A DNA stretch of 64,000 nt from Desmodesmus armatus (taxonomy: Eukaryota > Chlorophyta > Chlorophyceae > Sphaeropleales > Scenedesmaceae): assembly GCA_007449985.2 (NCBI GenBank), contig VIIQ02000764.1, forward strand, positions 1-64,000. The letters are read 5' to 3'. The notes under the pieces are model-generated. The model saw only the letters and a list, made by a program, of their open reading frames with translations. It did no database searches and was not told where the DNA came from. This document shows positions 26,501-36,600 of the stretch, one piece after another. The first letter of the stretch is position 1; the number at the start of each line of letters is the position of its first letter. Made by a program: the position numbers and the translations under genes.

Positions 26501-29500
26501 GCCCCCTGCTGCAGTGCTGACAGTGCTGGCAGCAGCAGCAGCAGCCTTCGCCCCTGCGGCCCTAGGGGACCGAGGGGGTCCCGGGATCCTGGAAGGCGCC
26601 TTGGTGACCACAGGAGCCCGGAACACCACAGTCCTGCCAGGTGATGGCGGCCGCGGCCGCTCTGCCGCGACCTTGGAGCCGTCGCCAGCAGCAGCAGCAG
26701 CAGCAGCTGCAGAAGCAGACGGCTTGCGTGCAGCAGCAGCAGCGGCATCCGCCTGCTTGCTTGCCGACCGGGCAGCTTGCCACTCCAGGAGGGCCTGCTT
26801 CCTGGGCGAAGGCTTGGGGCTCTTGGGGGGTGCGGCCGCTGCCTCTGCCTCTGGGGCTGGTGGGGCGTCACTCTCACGTGTTGGGGTCCTGCTCCTGCCC
26901 CTCCTAGGGGAGGCTGCAGGGTCTTGTTCCTTCTGCTCCTCCTGTGCTGGGGCTGCATCTGTGGGTGCATCGGCCCCTCCAGCAACGGCAGGCGCATCTG
27001 CAGCTGCTGCCGTACCAAAGCTGAACTGCTCCTCCTGCTGCTGCTGCTGCTGCTGCTGAGGTGGCTGCTTTTCTGCGTCTGTGGGAGCTGTGGCCGCAGC
27101 CTCAGCAGCAGCAGCAGCAGCAGCGTCCTTAGCCACGGCGAGGGGGTCAGCAGCAGCAAGGGCCTCTGCGGTGTCTGTGGGGCCCATGGTGCCGTCGAAG
27201 CGGGGTGCTGCAGGCACGCTGCTCCTGGGGCGCCTGGCCATTGCACCTGCGAGACAGCAGGACGGACAGCAGGAGGGACAGCAGCAGCAGCAGCAGCAGC
27301 AGCGGATTGAGCGTCTACGCGCGTATGTGTGACTGGCTGCCCACTTTAATGTGGTGGCGCTGTGCGATTGTTGTGTAAAGTGACAGTGGTGCGTGCCTCG
27401 ATGCGACGAGAACTTGCAGATGCAAGCTCAGTAGTTTGACGTGCAATCGAGGACGTCACAGACACTGTCAGACGTCCACAGTGTGTCAAAAAATTGCGCA
27501 TAATCATATCTCCAAGGATGCAGTCAACCTCACGTGCACACACACGCACTTGCACATCCACACACATACGCACGTACCCACACTCATGCCAGCAAGGCCG
27601 AAGCCAGCCTGTCTTAAACCCACCTCTCGCTGCCGCGCACACGGAGACCGCACCAGGGGGTCCCCTCACACTGGTGTCCAGGCCAGTGCCTGGTGTGGAG
27701 CCTGAGATGCTGCAAGAGCCAGCCACAGACATGGCGGGGGTGGCGCTCACGTCAGGGCCTGCGCGCCCGGCCCTTGCCATGGTGGGTGTGTCGCCAGGCT
27801 CTGAGAGCAGTGAGGCGGTCACAGCAAAAACACGCAGCGGCATAGCAGGGCGGTTGTGTGATTGAAAGTGAGTAATTGCACAAAGGTTGCGCGTGTGCGC
27901 AGCATACTAGGGCAGGGTCAGGAGCCAGCCACAGACATGGCAGGGGTGGCGCTCACGTCAGGGCCTGTGCGCCCAACCCTGGCCATGGTGGGTGTGTCGC
28001 CAGGCTCTGCAAGCGGTGAGGGAAGGGTCACAGCAAAAACACGCAGGAGTACAGCATGGGGGCTTTGCATGCACGTGTGCACAACAGCTGAGCGTGTGCA
28101 CGGTATGCTGGGTCACTTATGGTCACGTCAAGAGTGCGCCGTTGCTTGGCAGGCATTGCGTGAACGGGTGCGGCAGCAAACCAACCCAACCAGCATCTCA
28201 GGAACAAGCACGCATGGCAGCTGTCATTTTGAAAGGCCTCATCTATGACAACCAAGACAGCAAGACACATGAAGCAACCTTTCTGCCTACCAACAAGGCA
28301 TCAGCATTGCCTTGGCTGTGCAGATGTACATGCTGCTGCCACAGCCAGCCACCAACAATCCGCACTCAGTGCGGCAAGATGGTGGCTACGTGAGAAGCTG
28401 GCCTCGATTTGCCATGGCTGTGTAGGTGTGCATGCTGCTGCGACAGCCAGCCACCATTGTGCTGTTGTGGTACAGGTGCAAGAAGGAAACTTGCATCATG
28501 CGACAGTCTCCTTGTGACGCAAGCAGGAGGCGACGTGAAGGGTAATCCGCATGTACCCCCCCCCCCCGCGGGCGTGCTTCATTGTGAGAAAGCAGGAACA
28601 GTCCCCCCCCCCTCTTAGATCGCAGCTGACAACCCACTCTCTCACAATCATGCAAAACTCAATCTCACTCAAGCTCTCAAGTCAAGCAAAATGTAGCCCG
28701 CACTCAGTGCGGCCAGAAGGGGCCCATGTGAGAAGCTGGCCACCACTTGCGGTCTGATCACACAGCACTGCCCTCACCATGTTCTTATTTCAAAGACAAA
28801 GGGGGCGGAACCCCACCGGCTGGCCACACACACAACAGCCGAGGCTGCCGGGAGCCCAAGGTCAACCCTCACACAGATAAGAGACGCCCAACACCCTCTT
28901 ACTCAGGAGGTGCCAGTGCCTGGACCAAACTCACCATCGTTGCATCCAGCAGCCGCTGCAGCTGCAGCCAGGGATGGCTGTGTGCCTGTGGACAGCCGCG
29001 TGCTGCGTCCAAGGTTGATCGAGCCAGGTGTGGCGCCCTTGCCTCCCCAGGCACCCAGGCTGCCGACCTCTGTCTGCTTGGAGGCATCTGCATATACACC
29101 AGAGCACAGCACAGCACAGCACAGCACAAGACACGGGGGTGGACGTCACACTGCAGTGCAGCCCAGGACAGCACGGTCAGCCAGCCGTTGCACCATCATG
29201 GTGCGTACAGCCGGAAGGCGCCAGAGTGCACATGCATGAGCATTCGCTGGCTGCACGCAGGAGGCATTTCCAGACGGCCAGGGGACAGGCGGCACAGCGC
29301 ACGTCAGGGCAAGACAGATTAGGATGCAGGATTGCAACATCTGGGTGTACCGGCTGTCATGAGCTGTGCTGAGAGAGAGAGAAAGGGATGACGCGGTGTG
29401 CCAGGCACACCGCGTTGTTTAAGGGGGAGAACGTGTGTGACTGCGCCGCAGTCGCCACGTCCCCACCATGCCCCAGGTGCAAGAGACACCCTAGGGGTCA

Positions 29501-31371
29501 CGGGGGTTGTTTGAGCTGTGCTGAGATGTAGCACAGCTCATGACAGCCGGTGCAGCCAGTTGTTGCCCCATGCATGCAGATGGCACCCGCCATAACGTTT
29601 TGATGCTGCTGCACAGTTTTCCCTGTCACACATGGTGACTGTACGGCTGATGTGTACGCAAGGACACCACATACATGCGTAAGGGGGCAAGGCGGCTTTG
29701 GCGCACAGCCTGCCACTCATGCGGGGTCCCTGGAGCCAGCAGACCTGCTGACCCATCCCTCACCCTTGCTGCCTCTCACACGGTATGACCGCACAACTTA
29801 TCTTTCGCCAGGGACAGAAAGCATGTGTGACGCACAAGCAGCTTGGAATGTGGTGTGCACATGCAAGAGCATGCGCTGGTAGTGCACGGACTGTTAGCCA
29901 GCTACTAGCTGCTGCCGGTCCTTCTCACCCTTTGTCCCTGTCTTGGGTGATGGGGCTGCGTCCTGACCCTGGGTCCACCCCTGGAAGCTGCCCTCAGCAC
30001 GCGGTGATCCTGCAACATAAAGTGCACATATGTAGTGAGCTCAGAAGGTATTCAGAAGAGAGCATGCATGACGGACAAGCAGAGAATGCTTGATGGCCTG
30101 AGATGCAAGGCTCAGGGCCTGTCAATTGATGTTTGGACAGTCTCAGGGCTCCCCATCCTGCGACAAGAATAAGAGAGGAAAGATGGTGTGCCCTGCTGTA
30201 TTGCTGCATGCACAAACATGGAAATTTCACTCTCGCTTCCCAAGGCTGGGGTCTGCTGGGAGCAGCACCAACACGCACTGCGCACCACCTGTTTGAAAGC
30301 CCAAATGTTGCATGACACATCTTCATCAAGAGTTCATCAAGTGTGGAGAGTACCGCCCAGCGGTGAAAGTGTCCACTTGTAACCACCCCCCCCCCCTCCC
30401 TTATCTTGCGCTGTTCAGGGCTGCTCACCTGCAGCCTTGCTGACGCTGCCACCTTGCGCCTGGCCCACCCAGCCCCCAAAGCTGCCCACAGCTCGCTCAG
30501 ACGTGCCCCCTGCACTCTGTGCTGGTGTGCTTTTGACCGCTGCATCACTGCCATCTCCAGATGCTGCTGCCGCAGCTGCTGCTTGGTCGCCAGCAGCAGG
30601 CTGCAGGACGGACTGTTGGGCAGGAGACCTGCCAGACTTGGCTGTGGCTGTACCCCACCCGTCAAAGCTAGCATCTGCTGCAACGGATGAAGCTTTGCCG
30701 CCCTGCAGGGACAGGCTGCGAGTAGCAGCGGACTTGTTCTGTGCGCCTGGCTCCTGCTGTTGCTGTGTTGGTTCTGTGGCAGCACTGCCCTGCCATGTGT
30801 GGAAGGAGATATCAGGTGTGCCTGCAGGAGAGCATCCACCACGGAAAGGTTGACGAACAGGTTTGCATATATGGTCCAGTGAACAGGACGGCTGGAGCAG
30901 ACAGTGCTTTGGGCATACCTTGTTTGCTGGCGTTGCTCAGCTTGCTGGCAGGGCGCCTCACTGGGGACGCCTTCGCAGCTGACACTGGCCCTGCAGGGCA
31001 AAGGACAAACAGCAACAACAGTTGCAACACCGGAGACTGCACGTGACTGCGCCCAGATAAGGAGCCTGGCAGCTGCAGCTTACGTGGGCCTGCATCTCTG
31101 TTGGTTGCATCGCCCAGTGTCATTGCTGCATCAGACTCCACCTTGTCAAGGGATGGCCCTGCACATGTGCAGTGCATAACAATCACAATCTAATGACGTG
31201 ATTGTCCAGATGATCAATTGCTAGCCTGCCCTGGTGCAACTTGTGGGGCACAACAGCACTGATGGTGAACACTGCTGGCTTGGAACAGCACACACCTATG
31301 GAGGGGGTTGCGGAGAGTTCGGGACCATCCGCCAGGGGGTCAGCCCACCAGTTGGGAGTGTCAGCTGACAT
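17084..31371 (-). CDS. Giant alanine-rich, basic-repeat protein, 9 exons, about 3,353 aa
   Basis: Exons: 31296-31371, 31084-31158, 30919-30990, 30429-30821, 29929-30009, 28935-29087, 27624-27800, 24581-27246, 17084-23452. Phases close exactly (10,062 nt); the first seven junctions are all phase 1. The start MSADTPNWWADPLADG follows an upstream stop. Exons 4-6 carry SFxGW-like motifs (SFDGW, SFGGW, SFQGW, SLGAW). Exon 8 has SRTP/SKTPP sites and four FSFG-type motifs, ending GRFAPLMGAPSCFTMG. Exon 9 begins ATVDVLASAIAKAAS, then has helix motifs RRLADELLSE and ELADE, four TPRRTPRKS-like modules, the unusual segment VQFADDVGGELNSYQEYKEK and dozens of KKGRK/KRGRK patches in poly-Ala. Composition suggests a disordered, DNA- or chromatin-associated nuclear protein; this is inference and no known family was recognised. 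Small exons between 29.9 and 29.1 kb may have been missed. Confidence 0.72.
23477..23508 (+). repeat. Long poly-G run (over 30 G) in the last intron of the giant gene
   Basis: An almost uninterrupted G run, read as poly-C in the transcript sense, sits about 25 bp upstream of the exon 9 acceptor. Length is likely uncertain in any assembly. Confidence 0.9.
23550..23938 (-). repeat. Three copies of the start of giant-gene exon 9
   Basis: About 23866-23938, 23676-23749 and 23550-23621 each repeat the acceptor plus ATVDVLA(S/P)A and following codons (AKAASTLK in two) of exon 9, which truly begins at 23452. All keep CACAG|GCGACTGT. The first copy is the most degraded. G-rich tracts separate them. 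Confidence 0.88.
24168..24520 (-). repeat. Two copies of the end of giant-gene exon 8
   Basis: About 24425-24520 and 24168-24285 repeat the tail RFAPLMGAPSC.TMGTPATS..VAF and the TCGCAG|GTAAGG donor of exon 8 (ends 24581). Both stay open in frame, so either donor could in principle be used. Confidence 0.88.
27276..27303 (-). repeat. (CTG)n tract before the giant-gene exon 8 acceptor
   Basis: A CAG run on the plus strand reads as CTG repeats in the transcript, followed by TCCCTCCTGCTGTCC and the acceptor TCTCGCAG at 27247. Confidence 0.8.
27905..28012 (-). repeat. Copy of the start of giant-gene exon 7
   Basis: The segment repeats acceptor plus EPGDTPTMAR.GR.GPDVS of exon 7 (27624-27800), upstream of the real exon. 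After AMSVAGS the copy meets a TGA stop, so its inclusion would truncate the protein. Confidence 0.85.
28808..28934 (+). mobile_element. SINE-like dispersed element, copy 2
   Basis: Carries the core CCACCGGCTGGCCACACACA, the CCTCACACAGATAAGA block and the GGTGCCAGTGCC.GGACCAA block, and ends right at the donor of giant-gene exon 6 (exon low end 28935). Confidence 0.6.
29101..29128 (-). repeat. (TGTGC)n tract before the giant-gene exon 6 acceptor
   Basis: Five AGCAC units on the plus strand read as GTGCT repeats in the transcript and lead into GGTGTATATGCAG, the exon 6 acceptor (exon high end 29087). Confidence 0.8.
29350..29550. mobile_element. Foldback or MITE-like element with 21-bp perfect terminal inverted repeats
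   Basis: The 21 bp at 29350-29370 (CCGGCTGTCATGAGCTGTGC plus T) are the exact reverse complement of 29530-29550. Inside lies a second palindrome, ACGCGGTGTGC (29391-29401) against GCACACCGCGT (29405-29415). The 200-bp size and terminal repeats fit a small non-autonomous DNA element in an intron of the giant gene; no target-site duplication was confirmed. Confidence 0.55.
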
Positions 31372-33403
31372 CGACGCGCTAGTAGTATTTCATTGTTGCG
31401 GTGATGGGAGTGGGCAAGTTGAGCTGATGTAGTGGTGAGAACGTCGTTGAAAGTCGATCACGACAAACCTTGATACTGTCAAAGCGATTTGCAGCTTGTC
31501 CGCCTGCAAAAGTGCTCTTCAAACATTTCAAACTGAGCAGGGCTTAGGGCATGCGAGGACTTGTTTTGAGCCTTCTCAAGCTTCATCAGAGGTGGCTTTC
31601 CGCATGTTTCTGGTTACGTATCGGCAGCAGGTGCATGACTGCGCCTTCATGCACCACCAGTTGCGGCAGGTCACTGATCTGCTTGTGTTACCCGGAAAAC
31701 GGGACAGTGAGACCCCTACAGCACCTTACTGAGCACAACTGTGAACCCATATTTTCCCTTGTCTAAGCTTGTTTGCCTCTGCAACACAGTGCACACACCT
31801 GATGCCCTGCTCAGCCAGGAGCTCGAACTCCGGAGAGGATCCTCTGTAACTCATATTGGCCTGGACGTTTCGTAGCACTGGCACATCAATGAATTGGAGC
31901 CCCAAGCACTGTCAACTGGTTTCAAACAGCAGATAACCCAGCTGGGGCTTTACACTGTGCGGTACCTGCAGTGAGAAGCCCCCCTGTCACAGTGTGCAGA
32001 GAGCATGCTATTTGTGCCGAGTGCTCAGGCATATGTTTCCTCCAGACACTGTACACATCGTCACAGGACATGGGACCACGCTGCCCGACAATAAGACAGT
32101 ACTGCAAACCACTGCCAAGACCCTGGTCAACACCACCGTCAGTTGCAATGGCCCTGTGACAGCAGGGTGCTATTTTTGCCCCAAAGTTGCTGCACTCCAC
32201 CACGAATAACCACAATGACACGAGATGGGCAGAAACAACAGCAGGAGCGCCATCAAACAGGGCACAGACTGTAAATTAGAGTCCGCACACTTGAAAGTTG
32301 CGGCGGCTGCAGCATATCACTTCACAACGGTTGGCAAGTGACCCCACATTTGTAAAGCCCACCTGCCTCATGAGCAGCCTGATCAAGCCCCATGGATGGA
32401 AGCCCACAATGCATGCGGCAGGCGGGGACAAGAGATTGTGCTGGCGCCATGCCAGCCGGGGCCATGACATAGCCAGGGCATTGTCTCAGATAGGTGATCA
32501 TGCTGGAACAACAGCTTGCAATGATTGCGCAACTGCCACACAATCGTTTGCGAACATCCGTGAAATGTAATGGCTCATAGCCCTGCTGAGCTACTCTGCT
32601 GCAGTGGAAGCAACAGCCTGAACCCTGCTGTAGTTGCAGAACCTCCAACCACAGAGTCTGACAACACTTATCGACCAGAAGTGCCGCGCCACAGGACATA
32701 CTCTGCAAACTGAGTCTTACGAACCGATCATCGGATATATTATTAGCACCAGAGCACCAGCACAAGGGAGTGGCAACCATAATCAGTGCACCCTTGCACC
32801 ACAGCACTAGCCCAAGTCCAAACACCATCATGCCGGCAGCAAAACAAGGTAGGGTATGATGACCACAATGACGCCGGGCCAATTATTTACATCATAATTT
32901 GAACATGCATTGTGCCATATGCTAGCAGCTCGCGCCTGGGCAGCTAGTAGAGCATGCATAAGGTGGCCAGCACTGACCTCCAGCAGGCGCACTTGCAAGG
33001 TAACAGCTGCAAAATGCCCAGACAATCAAGGCCAATCAAGGTGCTGCACATGGCTATCAACCCGATATCGGATATGATTTCAGGTATTACGCGTACCCTC
33101 GCGCAAGTGCAAGTGGTGCAGGTGCAGGTACATCCTGCAGACCAGTACCAGCCAAAGCACCTGCTACCCTTCTTACAAGGTGGCGCATCACGTGCGCACA
33201 CTTCAAGTATTGCGCACACTGGAAGGCTTTCTTCATCCTTGTTCCACGAGTCACACATGGAGTCCCACGCTCTGCATGCAACAACAGTAATCCAGAGGCC
33301 TGGCCTCCTCCATTTCGGGTACCTAAACCCTAAACCCATTGAAAAGTGTGACATCACCACACTTATTCATACATCTTGCAGTAAAGATCATGGGCCGCCC
33401 TTG
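31372..33403. other. Intergenic stretch between the giant-gene start and the MCFS membrane gene end
   Basis: Should contain the promoter of the giant gene (near 31372) and the 3' flank of the membrane-protein gene. I found no supported exon, RNA gene or strong repeat. Confidence 0.4.
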
Positions 33404-33576
33404 TCACTCCTTCTTTACACGCTGAGCATTGTGGGGTTGTCCAGAGGCCTTGCGCCCATCACGGTCATTCCCTGGTGATGCCCGTATGACGTACAGCTCA
33501 GACGCCAGAGCCACGAAGCACATAGCAACTGACAAGTAGCACCACGTGGAAGGCCACTCCAACTGCACCCGTGAGG

Positions 33577-33625
<49 letters not shown>

Positions 33626-36600
33626 AGCAGCAGCAGCAAGAAGAACACACACAAAACTTGTGAGGGGGTCCAATGAACAGCATTTCACCAGCAGCTTGCT
33701 GTTGGGGGGGTGCTGCCGCCCAGGATGCTGTCGGTTGAAGACGTTACACAGCTACCAATGCCCGTCACTACACCCTAACATCCCTGGCCCAACAAGCAGA
33801 CCCCCCTCCCCTGCTCTATAAGACAACTTTACTCAAGTCACTGTAAGTTACTGCCCCCCCCTTACCAATGACTCATCCCCGGCTGATCAGCCTCATGAGC
33901 TATAGCATTTGAGCCTCAGGATCCAGCAGGAATCAGCGCTTCCCTATTCAAGTTGTTGGGGGGTTTTACGGGGGGGGGGGGGGGGGGCTCCCACCGGCTG
34001 GCCACACACACAGCAATCAGGCGCACACCCCACTGCCGGGGGCCCGAGCCAAAGCCTCACACCAATGAGATTCGCCTAGCACCCCTACACCAGCAGGTGC
34101 CCAGTGCCCGGACCAAGAAAGCATGGGAGTTGAACCCACACACCTCCTCGGTGTGCTACAGCGACTTCCCTACTGAGGCCCTCTGTTGGGTGAGCCCCAA
34201 CTCCTAAGTGTGACACAGGCGGCAAGCTTCGACCAAAAGTGTGACATTCTCATCTACTTTTTGGTATCGAAACAGGACAGTCTGACTGCCAGCAGCTCAC
34301 TTGTGAGCTTCACAGCACAGGCATATCATGCATGGGGGGGGGGGAGGAGGGGCGGGGGGGGGGGGGGGGAAGGGGCGGGGCGGGGGGGGGGGGGGGGGGG
34401 GGGGGGGGGAGGGGCAGTGGGAGGTTGAGCTAGTAAGGGCGCAGAAATGGGGGTGCATGACAAGCGCTCCACCAGTGGTCGTGCCCCATGAGCGTGATCA
34501 CCACCAACGTGACTTTTGGTAGAACACATGCCAGTGACTAAACCGCAACTGCCATGACAAATGAATGCCGTTCATGTTCATGTTCCAGGCCTGAGCAGCT
34601 CACCCTGTGTGTTGGCGCTCACATGCCATGCCGGTGACTAATCACAAGCGCTATGACTAATCGGCACCACCCCAGGTCTCAGCAGCTCATCCTGTATGTT
34701 GCTGCGTTGCCAGCAGCCAGCATCTGTGTAGCCGCCAGGGCAGCAAACGCTGGTGACTAATCACAAGCGCTATGACTAATCAGCACCACTCAAGGTCTCA
34801 GCAGCTCACCCTGTATGTTGCTGCATTGCCAGCCGCCAGCATCTGTGTAGCCGCCAGGGCAGCAAACGCTGGTGACTAATCACAAGCGCTATGACTAATC
34901 GGCACCACCCCAGGTCTCAGCAGCTCACCCTGTATGTTGCTGCATTGCCAGCCGCCAGCATCTGTGTAGCCGCCAGGGCAGCAAACGCTGGTGACTAATC
35001 ACAAGCGCTATGACTAATCGGCACCACCCCAGGTCTCAGCAGCTCACCCTGTATGTTGCTGCATTGCCAGCCGCCAGCATCTGTGTAGCCGCCAGGGCAG
35101 CAAACGCCACCAGCATCGTGAACCTAGCTGCTGCATTTCCCAGTATGAGGGGCGGCAGGAACACAAAGCAGAAGTGCGCCCAGAACCTGCAAAGCGGTGT
35201 GACAACATCGCGACACAAGTTGGGTCCACAGACAGTTCCACGCAGGGCAGCTGTCTGCAAATGCAAATGCAGGCGGTGCATTCATGCGGAGGGACATGCG
35301 CACTACACAGACTGCGAAGACTACGCAGATAGTACATGAGCTGCAAGTAGGGCATGATCCATGCAGCACTGGGCACCTCCTGGTATAGGGGTGTTAGGCG
35401 ATCTCATTGGTGAGGCTTTGCCTCGGGCCCCGGCAGTTGGGTTCGCCTGATTGCGCTGTGTGTGGCCAGCCAGTGGGATTACGCCACCCGTGGTAAAACC
35501 ACAAAAAAGATCAAGACAACTAGACGCCTAAGGCTCCTCATCTGGGTGGGACGTCAAACGCAGTATTCTACCAACCAGGGTATGAGCAGAGCCTGCAAAC
35601 AACCAGTGAGATTGCACTGGCAGTGTGATTATGCTGGCACTGAGCCATGATAGCGCACATGCTGAACCAGCAGCAGCTGCTTGGGGAGGGTGCAAGATGC
35701 ATGCCCGTCTTACGTGGGTGCAAAGTAGCTGGCCGGCAGCAGGGGCACCATCCACGCAATGTGGTTCGGTGTGCTCAGCATGCAGACCTGCAGCACACAC
35801 AGCACACAGCACACAGCACGCGCCACACACAGTGGACAGCACACACAGCACACAGCATAAAGTCTCACTGTTGCTCAGGTGGCTTGGCATGAGTCCTGGC
35901 CAAAAGGAAGGTCCCAGCACCTCTGTAGGTGCGGCTGCTGCAGAGTCTATTAGGGCTGTTTGACTGCCGACACTTGTCCAGCATGTTCCTGTCGGCCGGT
36001 GGCAGCACCAGCAGGCATCTCCGCATGACGACACCTACTCAGACTCCTACCCTGTGGAACAGCAGCACGATGGCTGTGGTGCTCTTGCTACCGCACATCT
36101 TTTCTGGTCAATGTAAAAGAAAACACTCAATGTAACACATAACAAGGTTTGAAAAACCACAGTGGCCAGCCTCACCTGTGGACCGCAGCTGACCTCGGTG
36201 CTGCATGCTTCCTTGCTGCCCGCCAAGTCAAACCTGGAAAACTCTGGCCACCGCTGTGCCAACCCGTCCAACAGCCCCATGGGAGCCCCTAGCCACAACA
36301 GCCAAGGCACTCGCATCAGCAGCAGCAGGGCTGCAGATATGGCGCTCATGGGTATCAAAAGGCGGGGTATGTCAGGGCCAGAGATGCCGAAATCGGGGCT
36401 CAGCAGATACCAGACGAGCTGCAGGCACAGCAGTTTGACAAACGCTTTATGAGCTTCATAGCTACAAGAGCGACATGTGTGTGTGTGTGCGTGCGATGCG
36501 CTGCTGACTAGCAAAGATACAAACATGATGTTTGCATAAGGGTGATATTGCAGTATGTCTTGTGCTGTGCTGTACACCAGGTGCCGGCAAGCCTGCCGAA

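Noticed and set aside
24581..27246. Nucleoporin identity for the giant protein based on FSFG motifs
   Set aside because: Only about four FSFG-type motifs occur in 3,353 residues, with no nucleoporin domain; the basic KGRK-rich bulk does not fit an FG nucleoporin.
34121..34183. A functional tRNA gene on the minus strand
   Set aside because: The T-arm and B box are good, but the anticodon-like loop lacks U33, and the D-arm, variable region and acceptor stem do not form. A tRNA-derived repeat fits better.
34580..35108. Regularly spaced repeats resembling a CRISPR array
   Set aside because: The 119-bp units are near-identical over their full length with no variable spacers, and they contain exon sequence; the genome is eukaryotic.
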